A DNA stretch of 64,000 nucleotides from positions 32,507-96,506 of the forward strand of contig CAWIZC010000031.1 of assembly GCA_963840445.1 (NCBI GenBank), read 5' to 3'. Below are positions 8,934 through 18,592 of this stretch, piece by piece; the first letter of the stretch is position 1, and each line of letters opens with the position of its first letter. The DNA is from AWTP1-13 sp963840445. Lineage in GTDB: Bacteria; Pseudomonadota; Alphaproteobacteria; Rhizobiales; Hyphomicrobiaceae. The notes below the pieces were generated by a model. That model made no database searches. It had not been told where the DNA came from and saw only the letters and a list, made by a program, of their open reading frames with translations. Made by a program: the position numbers and the translations under genes.

Positions 8934-9766
8934 GCGGATTCAGCGCGCAATGGCTCGATCTGCGCGAGCCGGTCGACCACCGCTCGCGCAACGTCGAGCT
9001 GGGCCGCCGGCTGGCCAGGCATTTCGAGGGCTGGCGCCCGATCACCGTCGTCGACCTCGGCTGCGGCACCGGCTCCAACCTGCGCGCCACCGCGCCGCTG
9101 CTCGGGCCGGACCAGAGCTGGACGCTGGTCGACTACGATCCGGCACTGCTCGATGCGGCAGCCGAGCGTCTCGCCGCCTGGGCTGACGGCTCGGACAAAC
9201 AGGAAGGCCGCCTGATCCTGTTCAAAGGTGCCAAGCGCGTCAGCGTCGAGTTCCGCCGCGCCGACATCGCCGGCGATCTCGATGGCGCGCTTGGCCCCAG
9301 CGCCAATCTCGTCACGGCGTCGGCCTTCTTCGATCTCGTCTCCGCCGATTTCATCGCCCGCTTTGCCGTCGCCGTCGCCAAACGCAGGTCGGCCTTCTAC
9401 ACCGTGCTGACCTACGACGGCGATCAGCGCTGGACCCCCGAGCACGAGGCCGATGCCATCATGGCCGAAGCCTTCCACGCGCATCAGGCCCGCGACAAGG
9501 GCTTCGGGGCCGCCGCCGGGCCGCATGCCCCGGACGCCCTAGGCGAGGCCTTTGCTAGTGCAGGCTATAGCGTCGCCGAATTGGACAGCGCCTGGCGGCT
9601 CGGCGAGACCGACGCGGCGCTGATCGCCGATCTCGCTCGCGGCTTCGCCGACGCCGTGCGCGAGACCGGCCTGATGGACGCACAGGTTGTCAGCGACTGG
9701 TCGACCATGCCGCGCACCGGCGCCGTCGTCGGCCACACCGATACGCTAGCCCTGCCGCCGGCGTAG
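8930..9766 (+). CDS. Class I SAM-dependent methyltransferase
   Basis: 278-residue soluble methyltransferase. SAM motif I is VVDLGCGTGSNL at about residues 40-51, followed by the acidic motif WTLVDYDPALL. It overlaps the GT4 gene by four bases (ATGA), so it is translationally coupled and should act on the same product. An SFSAQWLDLREPVDHRS-type N-terminus precedes the fold. The methyl acceptor is unknown; given the cluster, a glycosylated pterin or pyrimidine is a guess. Confidence 0.85.
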   Translation: MSGFSAQWLDLREPVDHRSRNVELGRRLARHFEGWRPITVVDLGCGTGSNLRATAPLLGPDQSWTLVDYDPALLDAAAERLAAWADGSDKQEGRLILFKGAKRVSVEFRRADIAGDLDGALGPSANLVTASAFFDLVSADFIARFAVAVAKRRSAFYTVLTYDGDQRWTPEHEADAIMAEAFHAHQARDKGFGAAAGPHAPDALGEAFASAGYSVAELDSAWRLGETDAALIADLARGFADAVRETGLMDAQVVSDWSTMPRTGAVVGHTDTLALPPA

Positions 9767-9780
9767 TGTGGTGTCAGGCC

Positions 9781-10275
9781 ATGGCAGACGACCTGTATTT
9801 CAGTGTGCCCGACGTGGAAGGAGCATGCGCTCGCGCAGAGGCGCTGTATAACCGCGTATATGCAGCCTTGCAGGCAGTGCTGCCCGGTACCGCGATCGTC
9901 CAGCACATCGGCGCAACCTCGATTCCGGGCTGTCTGACCAAGGGCGATCTCGACATTGTCGTGCGCGTGCAGGCTGGCGATTTCGACCAGGTGGATGCGA
10001 TCCTGGAAGGGATGTTCGCGCGCAATACGGGGTCGGTCCGCACAAAGGACTTTGCCGCTTTCGAAAATCCAGACTTTGATCCGCCGCTGGGCGTGCAACT
10101 CACGACGTTCGGCGGGGAATACGACGACTTTCACTACTTCGCCGATGCTCTGCGCAGCGATCCGGCACTGTTGGAGCAGTACAACGCCCTCAAGCGCGCC
10201 TATGAAGGCAAGCTGATGGACGAGTACCGGGCCGCCAAGGATCGCTTCGTGGCATCCGTCCTACATCGCCCCTAG
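9781..10275 (+). CDS. GrpB family protein (nucleotidyltransferase superfamily)
   Basis: About 164 residues with the GrpB signature QHIGATSIPG followed by KGDLDIVVRV, whose acidic residues sit where nucleotidyltransferases bind metal. The biochemical role of stand-alone GrpB proteins is not settled. I chose the ATG at 9781; a GTG at 9766 overlapping the previous stop is also possible and would couple it to the methyltransferase. It may be the last gene of the 6.3-10.3 kb run or an unrelated passenger. Confidence 0.8.
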   Translation: MADDLYFSVPDVEGACARAEALYNRVYAALQAVLPGTAIVQHIGATSIPGCLTKGDLDIVVRVQAGDFDQVDAILEGMFARNTGSVRTKDFAAFENPDFDPPLGVQLTTFGGEYDDFHYFADALRSDPALLEQYNALKRAYEGKLMDEYRAAKDRFVASVLHRP

Positions 10276-10285
10276 TGCAGTCGGC

Positions 10286-10858
10286 TCACTCGCGCTTGCC
10301 CGCCGACGGCAGCATGCGCATCAGCACGCCGTCCTTGCGGATGAAGTAGTGAAACAGGGCGCCGCCGATGTGCGCGCAGAGCAGAGCCACAATCGCCATG
10401 GCGCCGAGGAAATGGTAGTAGAACACCTTGGTTGCCGTGTCCTGGTTCTCCGCGACCAGGGCCGGCAGCGAGAACCATCCGAAGATGTCGCGCGCGCCGT
10501 AGTAGGACACGCCGAGCCAGCCACCGATCGGCACGACGATCAGCAACAGGTAGAGCAGCCAGTGCGTGGCGTGCGAGGCGCCCTTCTGCCAGGCCTCGAT
10601 GGTCGGCTCGTCGGCGGGCGCTCCATGTGTCAGGCGGTAGATCAAACGCGCCAGCACGAGCAGCAGGATGATCACGCCTGCCAGCTTGTGCCAGTTGTAG
10701 AGAAAGTTGGTGGTGTCGTCGAAGATGCCTTGCACATTGCCGCGGTAGGCCATGTACAGGCCGAGCGGGATCTGGATCGCGACCAGCAGCACCGTCCACC
10801 AGTGGAAGCGGCGTGCGGTTGGTGAATATGTTGCCTCGGACGATGCCGTGCCGGCCAT
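10286..10858 (-). CDS. Cytochrome b561 family protein
   Basis: Four-helix membrane di-heme cytochrome b of about 190 residues that passes electrons across or within the inner membrane. Candidate heme His residues are in FHWWTVL (helix 1), WHKLAGV (helix 2), and FYYHFLGAMAIVALLCAHIGGALFHYF (last helix region). It lies 3 bases downstream of the RibD-like reductase gene, so the two form a likely operon on the minus strand. The coupling of a membrane cytochrome to a RibD-type reductase is unexplained. Confidence 0.88.
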   Translation of the reverse strand: MAGTASSEATYSPTARRFHWWTVLLVAIQIPLGLYMAYRGNVQGIFDDTTNFLYNWHKLAGVIILLLVLARLIYRLTHGAPADEPTIEAWQKGASHATHWLLYLLLIVVPIGGWLGVSYYGARDIFGWFSLPALVAENQDTATKVFYYHFLGAMAIVALLCAHIGGALFHYFIRKDGVLMRMLPSAGKRE

Positions 10859-10861
10859 GGA

Positions 10862-11593
10862 CTATGCCTCCTCTAATGCTCGTGAGCCTTGGCTTCGCAG
10901 ATCGCAATCGAAGAGTACGTCCCCATCGGCGAGAATATGCACGCGCGTGGCTGGCCGCAACGCGTCGGAGAGCCGGTCGATGGGCGGCAGCGACAGGCCG
11001 CTTTTGCCCGATCCCAGGATGACCGGCGCCACCAGCACATGCAGCCGGTCGACGGCACGTGCGGCGATGAAAGAGGACACCGTCCACGCTCCACCCTCGA
11101 TCAGGAGCCGCTTCAGTCCGCGAGCGAACAAAGCCTCGACGATAGCCTGCGGGGACAATTGCTCGGCGGTGCGCGGCACCACGATGGTCTCGACACCGGC
11201 GGGGCAGGGCACCTGCTCGGTCCGCACCACATAGCGCGCCACGTCATCGCCCTTCACGCACACGGCGTTGGCGGGCAGCTTGCCCGAAGGGTCGATCACC
11301 ACCCGCGCCGGGGAGCGGCCGGGCACCCGCCGCACGTTGAGACGGGGATCGTCCGCCAGCACCGTTCCCACGCCGACCACGACGGCGTCGACGTGGGCTC
11401 GCAGCGCATGCAGGTGATCGAGGGCACAGTGATGGTTGATCCAGCGGCTTTCGCCGGACAAGGTGGCAATGCGGCCGTCCAGCGACTGGCCGAGCTGGGC
11501 CACCACGAACGGGCGGTCGGCCGGGGCGTTGCGCAGGGGAGCCAGCACGTCGTCTTCCGGCTTCGCGGCGGCCGCCAGCTTGGGAGACGACAT
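10862..11593 (-). CDS. RibD C-terminal domain (dihydrofolate reductase-like) reductase
   Basis: 243 residues, reductase domain only and no deaminase domain. Family features: VAQLGQSLDGRIAT near the N-terminus, SRWINHHCALDHLHALRA, VVGVGTVLADDPRLNVR, and the C-terminal LLIEGGAWTVSSFI and VAPVILG strands. Such enzymes reduce the ribosyl side chain of the riboflavin precursor with NADPH. Stand-alone copies often serve other pathways. Start chosen at ATG 11593; the longer reading has no support. It is followed after 3 bases by cytochrome b561 and lies within 2 kb of the PTPS-like, GT4 and methyltransferase genes. A GTP cyclohydrolase II, which would supply its substrate, is at 21.9 kb. Confidence 0.85.
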   Translation of the reverse strand: MSSPKLAAAAKPEDDVLAPLRNAPADRPFVVAQLGQSLDGRIATLSGESRWINHHCALDHLHALRAHVDAVVVGVGTVLADDPRLNVRRVPGRSPARVVIDPSGKLPANAVCVKGDDVARYVVRTEQVPCPAGVETIVVPRTAEQLSPQAIVEALFARGLKRLLIEGGAWTVSSFIAARAVDRLHVLVAPVILGSGKSGLSLPPIDRLSDALRPATRVHILADGDVLFDCDLRSQGSRALEEA

Positions 11594-11739
11594 GGATGTG
11601 CGGCCTTCTGTTCCTGCGGCAGCGCAAAATGAGCAAAAGTCTGCCCCTTGCCCAACTCCAAGGTTATACACGCTCTGCGGCGTGCATGCGGCATATGCGG
11701 AACGGGCTTCCGCTTCGACCCTGCCGGCCGGGATGATAG

Positions 11740-14119
11740 ATGGCGCTCGAGACAGTGCGAAGAAACTCAGTACCCCGACCTGGGCCAACCCGCCATCTGT
11801 CTGGCCCAGAAGTATTTTCTCCTGGTCCAGCGACTTGGTCGTTGCGCCCGGTGCTGGCCATGCTGGCGCTGGCGGCCATCGTCATCGGCTGGCCGTGGCT
11901 GTCGGGCCGCGTCACCATCCCCTGGGATGCCAAGGCGCATTTCCAGCCGCAGATCCAGTTCCTGGCGCAAAGCCTGGCGCGCGGCGAGTCGCCGTTCTGG
12001 GCGCCCTACGTCTTCTCCGGCCAGCCGCAGATCGCCGACCCGCAGTCGATGATGTTCTCGCCAGCGTTCCTGCTGCTGTCCTTGCTGAACCCCGCGCCTA
12101 GTCTGTGGGCCGCGGATGTGACCTTGCTGGCCATGGTGTTCGTGGGCGGCGCCGCCTTGATGCTATGGTTTCGCGATCAAGGCTGGCATTGGGCCGGCGC
12201 GCTGATCGCCGCGCTGGCATTCGGCTACGGCGCCTCGATGGCCTGGCGCATCCAGCACATCGGCCAGGTGCTGAGTCTCGCCTATCTGCCCATCACCATG
12301 CTTTGCCTGGATCGGGCGCTGGCACGCCGATCGGTCGCATACGGGGTCGCGGCCGGCGTGGCTGCCGCGCTGATCGTGCTGGGCCGCGATCAGGTGGCGC
12401 TGCTCAGCCTGTATTTGCTCGCAGGCTTCGCGGCCTGGCGCATCCTGGCAACCGACAGGCCGCTGCAAACCGCTCGCACCAACCTGCTGCCGCTGGCGGC
12501 CGGTGCGGCTTCAGCCGTGATCGTGTTCGCCATACCGGTCCTGCTGACGGTTCTGTTCGCCGCCGAGTTCGAACCGACCGGAGATCGACTACATCGGCGC
12601 CGGGCGCGGCTCGCTGCATCCAGCCCTGCTGCTCACCCTGGTGGCTCCGGATGCGTTCGGCGCCTCGGGCCGCATGGAGGAGTACTGGGGACCGCCGAGC
12701 TTCGCCTGGAGCGGCACGGGACTCTTCATCGCGCAGAACGTCGGTGAGCTGTACATCGGCGCCATACCGCTGCTGCTTATTTTGCTCGCCGGGGTGCGTG
12801 GTCAGCTGTGGGCGCGCGAGATACGCTTCTTCACGATCGCGGCCATTGCCATGCTGCTTTATGCGCTTGGCTGGTACACACCAGCGTTCCAGGTGTTCTA
12901 CACGCTGCTGCCGGGCATCAGCCTGTACCGCCGACCCGCGGACGCCACGTTCCTGGTGGGCGCGCTCGGTGCCGTGCTGGCCGGCTATGCCGCGCATCGG
13001 TTGCTTACCGACCGAAAGGCCGACATATCGCGCCAGCAAGCCTTGATCGCCGGCGGCACGATCGGCGGCGCCATCCTCCTCTTCGTCCTGCTGGCGGTAT
13101 GGCGCGATCGCTTGCCGCTCTTGCCCTTTCCGCTCGGCATCAGCGCGCTGACGTTCGCGGCGGCGGGCCTGCTGCTTTACTGGGTGCGCCCGCGCATGGC
13201 CGCACAGCCGACGCTGGCGGCGATCCTGCTCGTCGCCTTCACCACGCTCGACCTCGCCTATCACAATGGCCCGAACGGCTCGTCCGCCCTGCCGCCCTCC
13301 ACCTACGAGGTGCTGCAGCCGACCAGCAACAACGCCACCATCGCCATCCTGAAATCCAAGGTCGTGGACGACGACAAGCGACGCGACCGTATCGAGCTGG
13401 CAGGCCTCGGCTTCCATTGGCCGAACGCCAGCCTGACGCACAGCCTCGAGAACACGCTGGGCTACAACCCGCTGCGGCTCGGGCTCTACAGCGAAGCGAC
13501 TGGCGCGGAGGATCATGTCGGCCTGCCCGACCAGCGCAAGTTCTCGCCGCTGTTTCCCTCCTACCGCTCGAAGCTCGCCGACCTGCTGGGCTTGCGCTTC
13601 ATCGCCACGGGAGCTGCCATCGAGACGATGGACGCAAAACTGAAACCGGGCGATCTGCCGCTGGTCGCGCGCACCAGCGACGGCTTCATCTACGAGAATC
13701 CGGGCGCCTTCGACCGCGTGCTGTTTGCCACCGCCGCACAGTCCGCCGACTTCGAACGCCTGCTCCACGACGGCCAATGGCCGAACGTCGACCTCAAGAC
13801 GACGGTGCTGCTCCAGGATGCCCCACCCGCCCGCGCGACGCCTGCACGGCCGGGCCAGGTCCACATCGCCAGCTACCGCAATACCGAGGTGGTGGTGGAT
13901 GCCGACAGCCCGGACGGCGGCTGGGTGGTCCTCAACGACGTCTGGCAGCCCTGGTGGTTTGCCGAGGTCGATGGCCGCCCGGCCGAGATCCTGCGCGCCA
14001 ACGTGCTGTTTCGTGCCGTCGCGGTGCCGCCCGGCCGGCACCAGGTGCGGTTCACGTTCCGCCCGCTGGCCGGCGCGCTGAAGCAGCTCAGGAGCCCCGT
14101 TTCCGGCCATGCACCATAG
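11740..14119 (+). CDS. Large polytopic membrane protein, YfhO-like (one frame break)
   Basis: About 790 residues once repaired. The N-terminal two thirds has about a dozen hydrophobic helices with the arrangement DAKAHFQPQIQFLAQSL...SPFWAPYVFSGQP typical of YfhO/GT-C type proteins, which are linked to sugar transfer from lipid carriers at the outer face. The C-terminal part is a soluble beta domain ending with the GRHQVRFTFRPLAG type closing strand. The frame breaks at about 12568: an extra T changes GAG-TCG-AAC to GAG-TTC-GAA, and the next frame continues NRPEIDYIGAGRGSLHPALL. The start is uncertain (ATG 11740 or 11860). It is divergent from the RibD-like gene. Its acceptor is unknown. Confidence 0.7.
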
Positions 14120-14242
14120 GTCGCTATCCGGTTCCCTGCCGCTGCATTCATGCCCCCTTCAGGCCGGCTATGAGAAGGGCAGCGAAGGCGCTACCGTTTT
14201 ACGCACTGCCCTGCCAACACCAGCCGCACGCGTGACCCCGCA

Positions 14243-16037
14243 ATGACCGCTGAGCACTTCCAGGCCCCGGATGCGCCGGGCTTCAAGCTTGACCACCGCG
14301 TCGTGGCGTCGTTCGCCCGCTTTGCCGGCGGCTACTGGCAAGGTGCCACCCGCTTCAGCGCCTGGCTGCTGACGCTGGCGCTGGCCGCCTGCCTGGTCCT
14401 GTCGACCGCGGCAACGGTTGCGCTCAATCAGTGGAACCGCTGGTTCTTCGACAGCCTGGAGGCGCGCGACGTCGAGGCCATCACGCATGCCGTGTTCGTG
14501 TTCGCGCTGATCATCGCCGCCATGGCGGCGATCGGCGTCGGCATCGTGCTGTCGCGCGAGACGCTGCAGGTGCGCTGGCGCGCCTGGCTGGTTCACCACC
14601 TGGTCGACCGCTGGCTCGGCCGGCAGCGCTTCTACCACATGAACGTCAGCGGCAAGGAGCCGCCCAATCCCGAGTACCGCATCTCCGACGATACGCGCTG
14701 GGCCACCGAGCCGCTGGTCGATCTCGGCATCGGCCTGCTGTCGGCCGTGGTCGGTGCGACCGCATTCATCAGCATCCTGTGGAGCGTCGGCGGCTCGATC
14801 ACCTTCGATGCCGGCTTCGGGCCGCTCACCATCCCGGCCTACATGGTGTGCGTGGCGCTCGCCTATGGCGCCGTCGCCTCGGGGACGATGCTGTGGGTCG
14901 GCGCTCCGCTGGTCGGCTACGTCGGCCGCAAGAACGAGGCGGAAGGCTACTTCCGCTTCGGCATGATGCGCATCCGCGACAACGCCGAGAGCGTCGCCCT
15001 GATGAACGGCGCCGGCTACGAACGGGCCATCCTGGGTCGCTTCTACGGCACCGTGGTGGCACGCTGGATGGCCATGGTTTGGCAACACGGGCACCTGACC
15101 TGGATCACCAATTCCGTCGGCCCCATGAAGCCGATCATCCCGCTGCTGTTCGCGGCACCGAAATATCTGTCCGGCGACCTCACGCTCGGCCAGGTGACGC
15201 AGCTCGCCGCCGCCTTCGTCGAGGTGCAGATCGCCATCTCCTGGGTGGTCGACAACTACAGCCGCGTCGCCGAGTGGTATGCGTCCGCCAAGCGCGTGAT
15301 GGACATCGTCGACGCCTGCGACCTAGGTCGATGCGGAGGCGACCGCCGACGCCGTTGCGCGGCCGACCGATCGCACGCGAGGCAGCAACGTGCGCCTGTC
15401 CGATTTCGAGATCGCCGATGGCGCCGGCCGGCCGTTGCTGTGGGGATCGGAGCTGTCCGCCGCTCCCGGCGAGTGCGTGCACGTGTCGGGCGCTTCCAGT
15501 ACCGGCAAGTCGATGCTGGTGCGGGTGCTGGCCGGCTTGTGGCCGAGCCAGCGCGGCAAGCTGACCATGCCGCCCAGCGCGCAGGTGATGGTGACGCCGC
15601 AGAAAAGCTATCTGCCGCTCGGCTCGCTGAAGGGCGCGCTGTTCTATCCCGATCCCTCCCTGGCTGTTTCGGACGCCCGCCTGCAGGCGGCGCTCGAGCG
15701 GGTCGGGCTCGGGCCGCTCACCTCGCGTCTCGAGGAAGTCGCGCGCTGGGACCAGGTGCTGTCCAACGGCGAGCGTCAGCGCCTGGCGATTGCCCGCGTG
15801 CTGATCCATCGGCCGCAGGTTGTCATCCTGGATGATGCGCTGTCGGCACTCGATGAGGCTTCGCAGCAGACGCTGCTGGCCCGCCTGAGGACCGACCTTG
15901 CCGACGCCACCATCATCAGCCTCGGCCAGCGCCCGGCCCCGTCCGGCCTGCACGACCACCAGCTCGTGCTCGAACGCCACGCGGATGGCGCCGCCCTCGT
16001 GCCGCTCGCGGGCCACGCCTTGGCCACCGCCACCTAA
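14243..16037 (+). CDS. ABC transporter, fused permease and ATPase of the SbmA/YddA type (one frame break)
   Basis: The N-terminal membrane domain, about 350 residues, has the family features LNQWNRWFFDSLEARD and NPEYRISDDTRWATEP. After a break at about 15327 (one extra G, repaired as LVDAEATADAVARP) comes the ATPase: Walker A GASSTGKSM, signature LSNGERQRLAIARVL, and Walker B VVILDDALSALDE. The usual catalytic Glu after Walker B is Asp here, so ATP hydrolysis may be slow. Total length is about 597 residues. Family members move vitamin B12-like compounds, peptides or acyl derivatives. It is followed after 35 bases by a 190-residue methyltransferase-like gene on the same strand. Confidence 0.83.
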
Positions 16038-16072
16038 GAAGAAAATGGGAGGGCCCGCAAAGGGCGATAGCC

Positions 16073-16645
16073 ATGAACAAGCTCAACTATTGGAACCAGA
16101 CCTGGAGCCTCGACGAAGCGCAGTGCCCCTGCGACCTGCATCTGGTCGAGTACCTCGAAGAGAAGGCAGTCAAGGGCAAGTCCGTCTTCCACTTCGGCAC
16201 CGGCAATCATCACATCGTCGGCCTCAGGCTGGCCGAGAACGGCTCCAACAATGCCGTGCTGGGCATCACGGCCTCCCCGCAGGAATACGACGACTACGTC
16301 GAGCTGCTGATCCGTAACCCGCGCCTCGGCCACACCTACAAGGCCTACTTCGGCGACATCTATCAGCTCGACGCGCGTCTTCTGCCCGAGCTCGACTACG
16401 CCGCGCTGTTCCACGTCGGCGAGTTCCGCACGCCCGAGAGTGATGCCTACGGCGCGCTCACGGACCTGGAGATGACGATGGTGTTGGCCGACAAGCTCCG
16501 GCCCGGCGGCGAGGTTCTCTTCTACACCGGCTCGTTTGCCTATGATAAAGCCGAGGCGGTCGCCAAGGAGCTGGTGAAAACTCGCTCCTTCGATGATGCG
16601 GGCACCTACAAATCGCTGCACATCTTTCGCAAGCGTAGTCGCTAG
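16073..16645 (+). CDS. Conserved hypothetical protein, methyltransferase-like fold
   Basis: 190 residues. FHFGTGNHHIVGLRL resembles a degenerate SAM-binding loop, followed by NNAVLGITASPQEYDDYVELL and a late LADKLRPGGEVLFYTGSF segment very like the post-motif of class I methyltransferases. The first loop lacks the usual leading acidic residue, so activity is uncertain. It begins MNKLNYWNQTWSLDEAQCPC, with two Cys close together. It is probably co-transcribed with the ABC protein upstream. I do not recognise a specific function. Confidence 0.65.
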   Translation: MNKLNYWNQTWSLDEAQCPCDLHLVEYLEEKAVKGKSVFHFGTGNHHIVGLRLAENGSNNAVLGITASPQEYDDYVELLIRNPRLGHTYKAYFGDIYQLDARLLPELDYAALFHVGEFRTPESDAYGALTDLEMTMVLADKLRPGGEVLFYTGSFAYDKAEAVAKELVKTRSFDDAGTYKSLHIFRKRSR

Positions 16646-16649
16646 CGTG

Positions 16650-16741
16650 TGTCATCCCGGGGCTTGTCCCCGGGATCCATCGGGCCGCATGCTCCGCAGC
16701 ACGCGGATGGCTGGATCCCGGCAACAAGTGCCGGGATGACT
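16650..16741. repeat. Dispersed intergenic palindrome, copy 3
   Basis: Opens TGTCATCCCGGGG and closes GTGCCGGGATGACTT, with inner CCCCGGGATCCAT / GGATCCCGG arms. It sits between two plus-strand genes. Any reading of ndvA that starts inside this element (from 16649) is an artefact. Confidence 0.9.
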
Positions 16742-16801
16742 TGGAGAATACGGAACCCACGTCGCCTCAATCGGGCTTGGAAAAGAGATAGCAAGACCCC
16801 C

Positions 16802-18574
16802 ATGTCGATCTGGGACATCTACAAACGCGCGCTGAGCATGCTGGCCGCCGAGCGCCGCCAGACCTTCTGGGTGGTGGTGTCCGGCGTGGCGCTCGGCATC
16901 GTGCCGATAGCCGAGCAGGTGCTGCTGGCGCGCGTGGTCGACGCGCTCACGCTTGGACAGGGCGCCTTCCCGATCATCGGCCTGTGGGCCTTGGTTGGTT
17001 TGATCGGCATAGCGGCCAGCGTGGTCGTAGCGGTGTTGGCCGACCGGCTGGCGCATCGCCGTCGCCTCGCCGCGCTCGGGCAGGCCTTCGAGCACGCCAT
17101 CATCCTGCCGATCAGCTATCACGCCGAGAAGGGCTCGGGTGCCGTCGTGCGCACCATCCTTGCGGGCACGGACGCGCTGTTCTGGAACTGGCTGTCGTTC
17201 CTGCGCGAGCAGTTCGTCGCCCTGATCGGCATCCTCGTGCTGGTGCCGACCGCAATCTACATGAATGCCACCATGGCGCTGATCCTGGCGGCGCTGGCCA
17301 TCATCTACGTGCTGGCCAACGTGTGGGTGGCGCGCAAGACCAGCACCGATCAGGCCGCCGTCGAGCGCTACCACAACAACGTCTACGGTCGCGTCGGCGA
17401 CGTGCTCGGCAACGTCACTGTGGTGCAGAGCTACGCGCGTTTCGCCTCCGAGATGGCCGCCATGCGCACCATCATGGCCGAGCTGCTGGACGCGCAGTAT
17501 CCCGTGCTGACCTGGTGGGGCCTGCTCACCGTGATGACCCGCATGGCTGCGACGGTGGCGGTGGTCGCCATCTATACCGTCGGCGCCGTGCTGGTCGGAC
17601 GCAACCAGATCAGCGTCGGCGAGATCGTGGCCTTCGTGGGCTTCGCCAGCATCATGATCGGCAAGCTCGATCTGCTGTCAGGCTTCGCCGTGCGCACCTT
17701 CCAGTACGCGCCGACCTTGCGCAGCTTCTTCGACCTGCTCGATGCCACCGAAGGTGTGCGCGAGAAGCCGGACGCCAAGCCGCTCGAACGTGTCGCCGGC
17801 AACGTCCGCTACGAGCACGTGACCTTCCGCTTCAAGAACAGCGACCAGGGCGTGTTCGACGCCAGCTTCGAGGCTCAGGCCGGCAGGACCGTCGCGCTGG
17901 TCGGGCCGACCGGCGCCGGCAAGACCACCACGCTGGCGCTCTTGCAGCGCCTGCGCTCACCCGACGCAGGCCGCATTCTGGTCGACGGCGTCGACATCGC
18001 CGACGTGACGCTCGGCTCCTTGCGGCACAACATCGCCGTCGTGTTCCAGGACGCCGGCCTGTTCAACCGCTCGATCGCCGAGAACATCCGCGTCGGTCGG
18101 CCCGAGGCGACCGACGCCGAGGTCGAGCAGGCCGCAATGCTCGCCGAGGCGCACGAGTTCATCTCCAAGAAGCCCGACGGCTATCAGTTCGTGATCGGTG
18201 AGCGCGGCGCATCGCTGTCGGGCGGCGAGCGCCAGCGCCTGGCCATCGCCCGCGCCATCCTCAAGGATGCGCCGATCCTGATCCTCGACGAGGCGACCAG
18301 CGCCCTCGATGTCGAGACCGAAGGCAAGATCAAGCGGGCTCTGGACCGGCTGCGCCAGGGCCGCACCACCTTCATCATCGCGCACCGCTTGTCGACGGTC
18401 GCCGACGCCGACACCATCCTGGTGCTGGACGGCGGGCACATCATCGAGCGCGGCACCTTCCGCGAGCTGGTGGCGCTGAAGGGGCTGTTCGCCCGGCTCG
18501 TCACGGAAGGCGGCTTCATCGAGCCCGACACGAACGACCCGGTCCCCGAAGCCGCACATCTCGTAAGCGAGTGA
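16802..18574 (+). CDS. ndvA: Beta-glucan ABC exporter, NdvA/ChvA type
   Basis: Inner-membrane half transporter with fused ATPase that exports cyclic beta-1,2-glucan to the periplasm in rhizobia and agrobacteria. The start at ATG 16802 gives 590 residues, normal for NdvA, and the familiar MSIWDIYKRALSMLAAER N-terminus. Six membrane helices fall in residues 20-310. Walker A is GPTGAGKTT, the signature LSGGERQRLAIARAIL, Walker B ILILDEATSALD, with the switch His in IIAHRLSTVADAD. The synthase partner NdvB is not in the window, but OpgH lies 10 kb upstream on the other strand. The gene converges on the TRAP transporter genes with 18 bases between. Confidence 0.92.
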   Translation: MSIWDIYKRALSMLAAERRQTFWVVVSGVALGIVPIAEQVLLARVVDALTLGQGAFPIIGLWALVGLIGIAASVVVAVLADRLAHRRRLAALGQAFEHAIILPISYHAEKGSGAVVRTILAGTDALFWNWLSFLREQFVALIGILVLVPTAIYMNATMALILAALAIIYVLANVWVARKTSTDQAAVERYHNNVYGRVGDVLGNVTVVQSYARFASEMAAMRTIMAELLDAQYPVLTWWGLLTVMTRMAATVAVVAIYTVGAVLVGRNQISVGEIVAFVGFASIMIGKLDLLSGFAVRTFQYAPTLRSFFDLLDATEGVREKPDAKPLERVAGNVRYEHVTFRFKNSDQGVFDASFEAQAGRTVALVGPTGAGKTTTLALLQRLRSPDAGRILVDGVDIADVTLGSLRHNIAVVFQDAGLFNRSIAENIRVGRPEATDAEVEQAAMLAEAHEFISKKPDGYQFVIGERGASLSGGERQRLAIARAILKDAPILILDEATSALDVETEGKIKRALDRLRQGRTTFIIAHRLSTVADADTILVLDGGHIIERGTFRELVALKGLFARLVTEGGFIEPDTNDPVPEAAHLVSE

Positions 18575-18592
18575 CGGTGCGAGGCTACGCCG

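Noticed and set aside
9560..10270. Minus-strand frames antisense to the methyltransferase and GrpB genes
   Set aside because: No recognisable domains, and the plus-strand genes have clear family motifs.
16649..16801. N-terminal extension of NdvA
   Set aside because: It translates the palindromic repeat. The conserved N-terminus begins at 16802.
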